A stretch of 44,515 nucleotides of DNA, from positions 1-44,515 of the forward strand of contig NZ_JAUYUD010000007.1 in assembly GCF_030692605.1 (NCBI RefSeq), written 5' to 3'. Shown piece after piece: positions 40,981-44,515 of this stretch. The position numbers and the translations under genes are program-made. The stretch's first letter is position 1, and each line of letters starts with the position of its first letter. The notes below the pieces were generated by a model, which saw nothing but the letters and a program-made list of their open reading frames with translations, ran no database searches and had not been told where the DNA came from. This DNA is from Lutibacter sp. Lineage in GTDB: Bacteria; Bacteroidota; Bacteroidia; Flavobacteriales; Flavobacteriaceae.

Positions 40981-43900
40981 TTAGAATGTTAACTTCATAT
41001 TGAATCCATACTTTTTAGTGGTAGGACCAGTTAGATAATCAAAACCTTTACCGTTTCCAACTCCTAAACTTGACATTTCTGGATCAAAGTTTACATATTT
41101 TGGAAAGTTAACAGCTTTGTACCATAGGTTTTGACCTATTAAAGAAAATGATAACGATCCAAAAGGAGTTTTTTCCAAAATTTTCTTTGGTACATCATAA
41201 GAAAGTGAAATTTCTCTTAAACGTATAGTAGTAGCATCGTGTACAGCTTCTTCATCAATAAAAAACCCATTCATTTCAAATCCAAACTGTGTAGCATTAA
41301 TTTGAATGTTATTAGGTTGGCCGTTTTGTAAAACACCTTCTAAAATTATCGTTTGACTACGGTCAAAGTCTGTATCCTTAGACAAACCTCTTGAAATTGT
41401 TGCTGCAGTTGTAGTAGAGTACATATCTCCACCATGAGTATAATCAACCTGCGCACCAATAGAGAACCCTTTATAATTAAGGGAAGTACTTCCGTTTAAT
41501 TTATAATCTGGGTTTGGATTTCCAATAACACCAATTTCAGTTGCAGCTAAATAAGATCCTGTAGAGGCAACTATTTTATTACCATTAGCGTCTCTAGCAA
41601 CAGTGCTACCATACATAATACCATAAGGCTGTCCTGGTTCTGCAAAGTTACCTAAGTTTGTAAATCCAGCAATTGGAATTTTTTCTACGCCTTCTGCTAA
41701 TGATTTAACTATATTTTCGTTGATACTGAAATTACCATTTAGATTCCAAGTAAAATCACCAAATTTAACTGGTACTAGATTTAAACCAATTTCGATACCT
41801 CTACTATTAATAGATGCAACGTTTTGAGTTGTAAATGTAAATCCAGTAGATGGATCTAAATTTCTATCTATAATTAAATCTGAAGATGTTTTATCATATA
41901 AAGAGATGTCTACAGAAACTCTACTACTAAAGAATTTTCCTTCAAAACCAACTTCTATTTCTTCAATTAACTCAGGTTTTAAATCTAAGTTACCTACTTG
42001 GTTAGATACCGAGTGAACATTCATAACATTCCCATTTATAGGATTGATAAATGAATTAGTTCCTGTACCTAATCCAACTCTGGTTTGGTAAGCATCTGGG
42101 AAACCAGCTGAAGTACCGTAACCAACTCTAAATTTCATATAATTAATTTTGTCAGATTTTAAACCTTCAATCATATCTGTTGGAATAACAGATAAACTGA
42201 CAGAAGGATAGAATAATGAGTTATTATTTTTTTCTAAAGTTGATGCCCAATCATTTCTACCTTGTAAGTTTAAGAACATATAGTTATTATATGCCAAAGT
42301 TAAGGAACTGTAAGCCCCTAATTTATTAACTTCATATTTACTACTAGAAGCAGTATGGTCAACAAAGTTTTGATGTGTAAATAAACCAAATGTAAACTGA
42401 TTGGTACTTGAAGTTGAAGTAAAATCTCTTGTTTCACGGTTTGCATTAACACCAAATACTCCTTCTAAGTTTAAATTATCAGATAAAGTTTTGTTAAAAT
42501 TTAAACTAACGGTATGGTCCCAAGTTGTGTTGATACGGTATGATGTAGCTAATACTCCGTCTGGAACCTGAGGTCCACCACGATTAATTTGGTAACGTTG
42601 TTTTTGCGTATATGTATCAAAACCAACAGAGTAATTTACATTCATCCAGTCATTTAACTTGTAGTTTAAGGCTGTATTAGTAAAGAAACGATTAACAATT
42701 TCTAAATCTGCTGTGTTTTTAACAGTCCAACGTGGATTTTGCATATCTCCACCACCTCTATAATATACGTTTGCACCTGTTACTGGATTTTCAAACGGTA
42801 AGTTCATTAAATCAAGATTTCGAGGAGTGTACAAAATGTTAGCAAATAGAGAAGCAGTACCAGCAGTTGGGTTACTACCAAAACCTGCAGCAGATGCTGG
42901 TGCAGTTTTATCTACGCCTGTAAAGTTAAAAGTAGAACTAATTGTAAAATTGTTTGCCAATTCTGCTTGTCCACCTAAACTAAAAGCATTTCTTCTATAA
43001 TTATTTCCAGGAGTAAACCCTTCATCATCAGTATGACCATAATTGAAGTTATATGCCACTTTATCGCCACGTCCAGAAATACCTACAGAATTTGAAATTA
43101 CTTTACCAACTCTAAAAAAATCTTCAATACCTGAAAATGCTTGATAAGGAATACGCGCCCCAATATATTCTGGGAATGCAGCATTGTTAATAGCGTTACT
43201 GTAAGGATGTGGAATAGTTCCATCAGCTGCAACACCAGCAGTTCCTCTTGTGTCAAAATGAGGACCCCAGTTACTAAATGCCGCTGAATAGCTATTTTGG
43301 AAACCATTACCATACGAATTTTGGTACTCCGGTAAATTAGCTTCGTTAAAGAAAAGTGATTGGGTTACTGAAATCTCCATTTTTTTATTAATGTTTCCAG
43401 CATCACCACTCTTAGTTGTTATTAATACAACACCATTACGTCCACGATCTCCATATAATACCGTTGCACTTAATCCTTTTAAAATACTTATTTCCTTAAT
43501 ACTTGAAGGATCAATATCTAAAAAACGACTAGAAGCAGTAGTATTTCCACCTGTAAATCCTCTATCAGAATTAGTGTCAGTGTTAAAAGGAATTCCATCT
43601 ACCACAAATAATGGCTGATTACTTCCAGTGATAGAAGTATAACCACGGATAATAATGTTTGTTCCTGATCCAGAAACACCACTGGTTTGTGTAATGTCAA
43701 CACCAGGCGCTTTACCAACAAGAGCTCTCGCTACATCTTGTTCTGGTTTGCTTCCAATTGCATCTGAAGAAATTGTAGAAACCGCATAACCAAGTGCTTT
43801 TTTCTCTTTCTTAATACCGAAAGCAGTTACAACCACTTCATCCAATGCTTGTGCATCTTCTTGCATAGTAACATTAATTGTGTTGGCTGCACCCACAGTT

Positions 43901-44145
43901 TTGTCAACAGTTTTCATTCCAACAAAACTAAACTGAAGTACAGCTCCAGAAGTTGCTTTTATAGAATAATTACCATCAAAATCAGTTTGAGTACCAGTTT
44001 TTGTACCTTTAATTAAAACCGTTACACCAGGTAGGGATCCGTTTACATCAGATACTTTACCGGTAACAGTTTTTTCCTGTGCAAATGTTATTTGCACCAT
44101 AAACGCTAATAATAGCGTTAAAAAACCATTAAACTTTGTTTTCAT
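40981..44145 (-). CDS. SusC/RagA-family TonB-dependent outer-membrane transporter
   Basis: A 1054-residue receptor: a signal peptide ending FAQ, a carboxypeptidase-regulatory-like domain (KVSDVNGSLPGVTVLIKG, about 24-105), plug starting DEVVVTAFGIKKEKKALGYA, and SusC plug motifs (GYTSITGSNQPLFVVDGIPF, GRNGVVLITTKSG), then the barrel ending in YGFNMKLTF. The first 105 residues are very similar to those of the SusC at 32386, whereas the plug and barrel differ, so the two transport different ligands. It heads a SusC-SusD-lipoprotein operon on the minus strand. No sigma/anti-sigma pair, hybrid two-component sensor or hydrolase is nearby. Confidence 0.94.
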   Translation of the reverse strand: MKTKFNGFLTLLLAFMVQITFAQEKTVTGKVSDVNGSLPGVTVLIKGTKTGTQTDFDGNYSIKATSGAVLQFSFVGMKTVDKTVGAANTINVTMQEDAQALDEVVVTAFGIKKEKKALGYAVSTISSDAIGSKPEQDVARALVGKAPGVDITQTSGVSGSGTNIIIRGYTSITGSNQPLFVVDGIPFNTDTNSDRGFTGGNTTASSRFLDIDPSSIKEISILKGLSATVLYGDRGRNGVVLITTKSGDAGNINKKMEISVTQSLFFNEANLPEYQNSYGNGFQNSYSAAFSNWGPHFDTRGTAGVAADGTIPHPYSNAINNAAFPEYIGARIPYQAFSGIEDFFRVGKVISNSVGISGRGDKVAYNFNYGHTDDEGFTPGNNYRRNAFSLGGQAELANNFTISSTFNFTGVDKTAPASAAGFGSNPTAGTASLFANILYTPRNLDLMNLPFENPVTGANVYYRGGGDMQNPRWTVKNTADLEIVNRFFTNTALNYKLNDWMNVNYSVGFDTYTQKQRYQINRGGPQVPDGVLATSYRINTTWDHTVSLNFNKTLSDNLNLEGVFGVNANRETRDFTSTSSTNQFTFGLFTHQNFVDHTASSSKYEVNKLGAYSSLTLAYNNYMFLNLQGRNDWASTLEKNNNSLFYPSVSLSVIPTDMIEGLKSDKINYMKFRVGYGTSAGFPDAYQTRVGLGTGTNSFINPINGNVMNVHSVSNQVGNLDLKPELIEEIEVGFEGKFFSSRVSVDISLYDKTSSDLIIDRNLDPSTGFTFTTQNVASINSRGIEIGLNLVPVKFGDFTWNLNGNFSINENIVKSLAEGVEKIPIAGFTNLGNFAEPGQPYGIMYGSTVARDANGNKIVASTGSYLAATEIGVIGNPNPDYKLNGSTSLNYKGFSIGAQVDYTHGGDMYSTTTAATISRGLSKDTDFDRSQTIILEGVLQNGQPNNIQINATQFGFEMNGFFIDEEAVHDATTIRLREISLSYDVPKKILEKTPFGSLSFSLIGQNLWYKAVNFPKYVNFDPEMSSLGVGNGKGFDYLTGPTTKKYGFNMKLTF

Positions 44146-44199
44146 TATATAATTATTTGAATTAATTATGCCAAAAATCCTAAAAAAATGTTAATTATC

Positions 44200-44207
44200 C
44201 AAATATA
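44200..44207 (-). promoter_or_regulatory. Promoter (-7 box) for the second SusCD operon
   Basis: TATATTTG on the minus strand, an exact TAnnTTTG, 54 bases upstream of the SusC ATG at 44145. The leader would be about 48 nt. A TTG upstream has a 14-base spacer, shorter than usual. Confidence 0.45.
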
Positions 44208-44388
44208 TTTCAATACTTATTCAAATAATTTGGGAAATACATTTTAATGGTTTTTGTTCTATTTGTATTAGATTCATTGAAATTGAATTGGTTGCGTTAA
44301 ATAATATTCATTTTATGCAATGAAGAAAATTGAAAAATAAAGTATAGAACTTATTATAAACGGAATATATATTAAACCCGTTGTGCAT

Positions 44389-44515
44389 TTAGACAATGTT
44401 AATTTTTAAGTTGTTAATATTTCTCTCAAAAATAAACTTGTTAATGTATTGAATAATTGTCAACGAGGTTAATTTAGAAAGTATTCTTGTTTTAAATCCA
44501 TCAAATGTTTTGGCA
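44389..44515 (-). CDS. IS982-family transposase, C-terminal fragment cut by window edge
   Basis: The last 127 bases, read on the minus strand, give AKTFDGFKTRILSKLTSLT then IIQYINKFIFERNINNLKI and a stop at 44389-44391. This is the C-terminus of IS982-type transposases. Just beyond the stop the plus strand reads ACCCGTTGTGCA (44375-44386), the likely terminal inverted repeat of the element. The start of the gene is outside the window, and no stop interrupts the visible part. Confidence 0.78.
   Translation of the reverse strand, partial: AKTFDGFKTRILSKLTSLTIIQYINKFIFERNINNLKINIV

Overview
The window is AT-rich chromosomal DNA of a member of the Bacteroidota, most likely family Flavobacteriaceae. 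The evidence is a type IX secretion (T9SS) cluster with PorP/SprF and a type B sorting domain, two SusC/SusD pairs, lipoproteins with an acidic stretch after the lipid cysteine, a tmRNA tag ending GEDNYALAA without an encoded CCA, and many promoters of the Bacteroidota form TAnnTTTG, with almost no Shine-Dalgarno sites. Genus cannot be fixed from the sequence.

Layout. 1-129 is the 3' end of an IS630-like transposase. 209-4459 holds a small YgjV-like membrane protein, a candidate small RNA with its own promoter and terminator, a DUF485/acetate-type symporter pair (899-3096), a second candidate small RNA, a 43-residue membrane peptide and the tmRNA gene ssrA (3948-4338, minus). 4460-11326 carries an AlaDH/saccharopine-dehydrogenase-like enzyme overlapping a DUF3820 gene, a membrane protein with a TTG start, a B12-dependent ribonucleotide reductase, an orphan gene nested inside two sets of inverted repeats, kdsA and a TfoX-like gene. 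11334-17917 is a three-gene T9SS surface operon (1242-residue repeat protein, PorP/SprF, OmpA). 18123-23304 has mpl, trkH/trkA and an aldo/keto reductase. 23430-29036 runs rightward: radC, a DUF7033/deacetylase-like gene, yjjG and a three-gene envelope cluster (lipoprotein, DUF5723, secreted protein). 29033-32112 has rarA, a rhomboid protease and rlmB. 32386-44145 holds two convergent SusC/SusD loci separated by a decayed IS1182-like element. 44389-44515 is the 3' end of an IS982-like transposase.

How it fits together. Most genes are core housekeeping functions: nucleotide reduction, LPS Kdo synthesis, peptidoglycan recycling, K+ uptake, ribosome rescue, rRNA methylation and replication-fork repair. 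The accessory content is mostly cell-surface: the T9SS-exported repeat protein with its PorP/OmpA partners, the DUF5723 cluster, and the two SusCD uptake systems, which have no enzymes or regulators beside them. The least explained signals are in non-coding DNA: a 29-bp inverted repeat (one mismatch) around the orphan gene at 9385-9879, seven-base tandem repeats just beyond the stop codons of leftward genes, two promoter/hairpin/terminator modules that look like small RNAs, and promoters so close to start codons that the mRNAs would be leaderless or nearly so. No CRISPR array, prophage or tRNA gene was seen.
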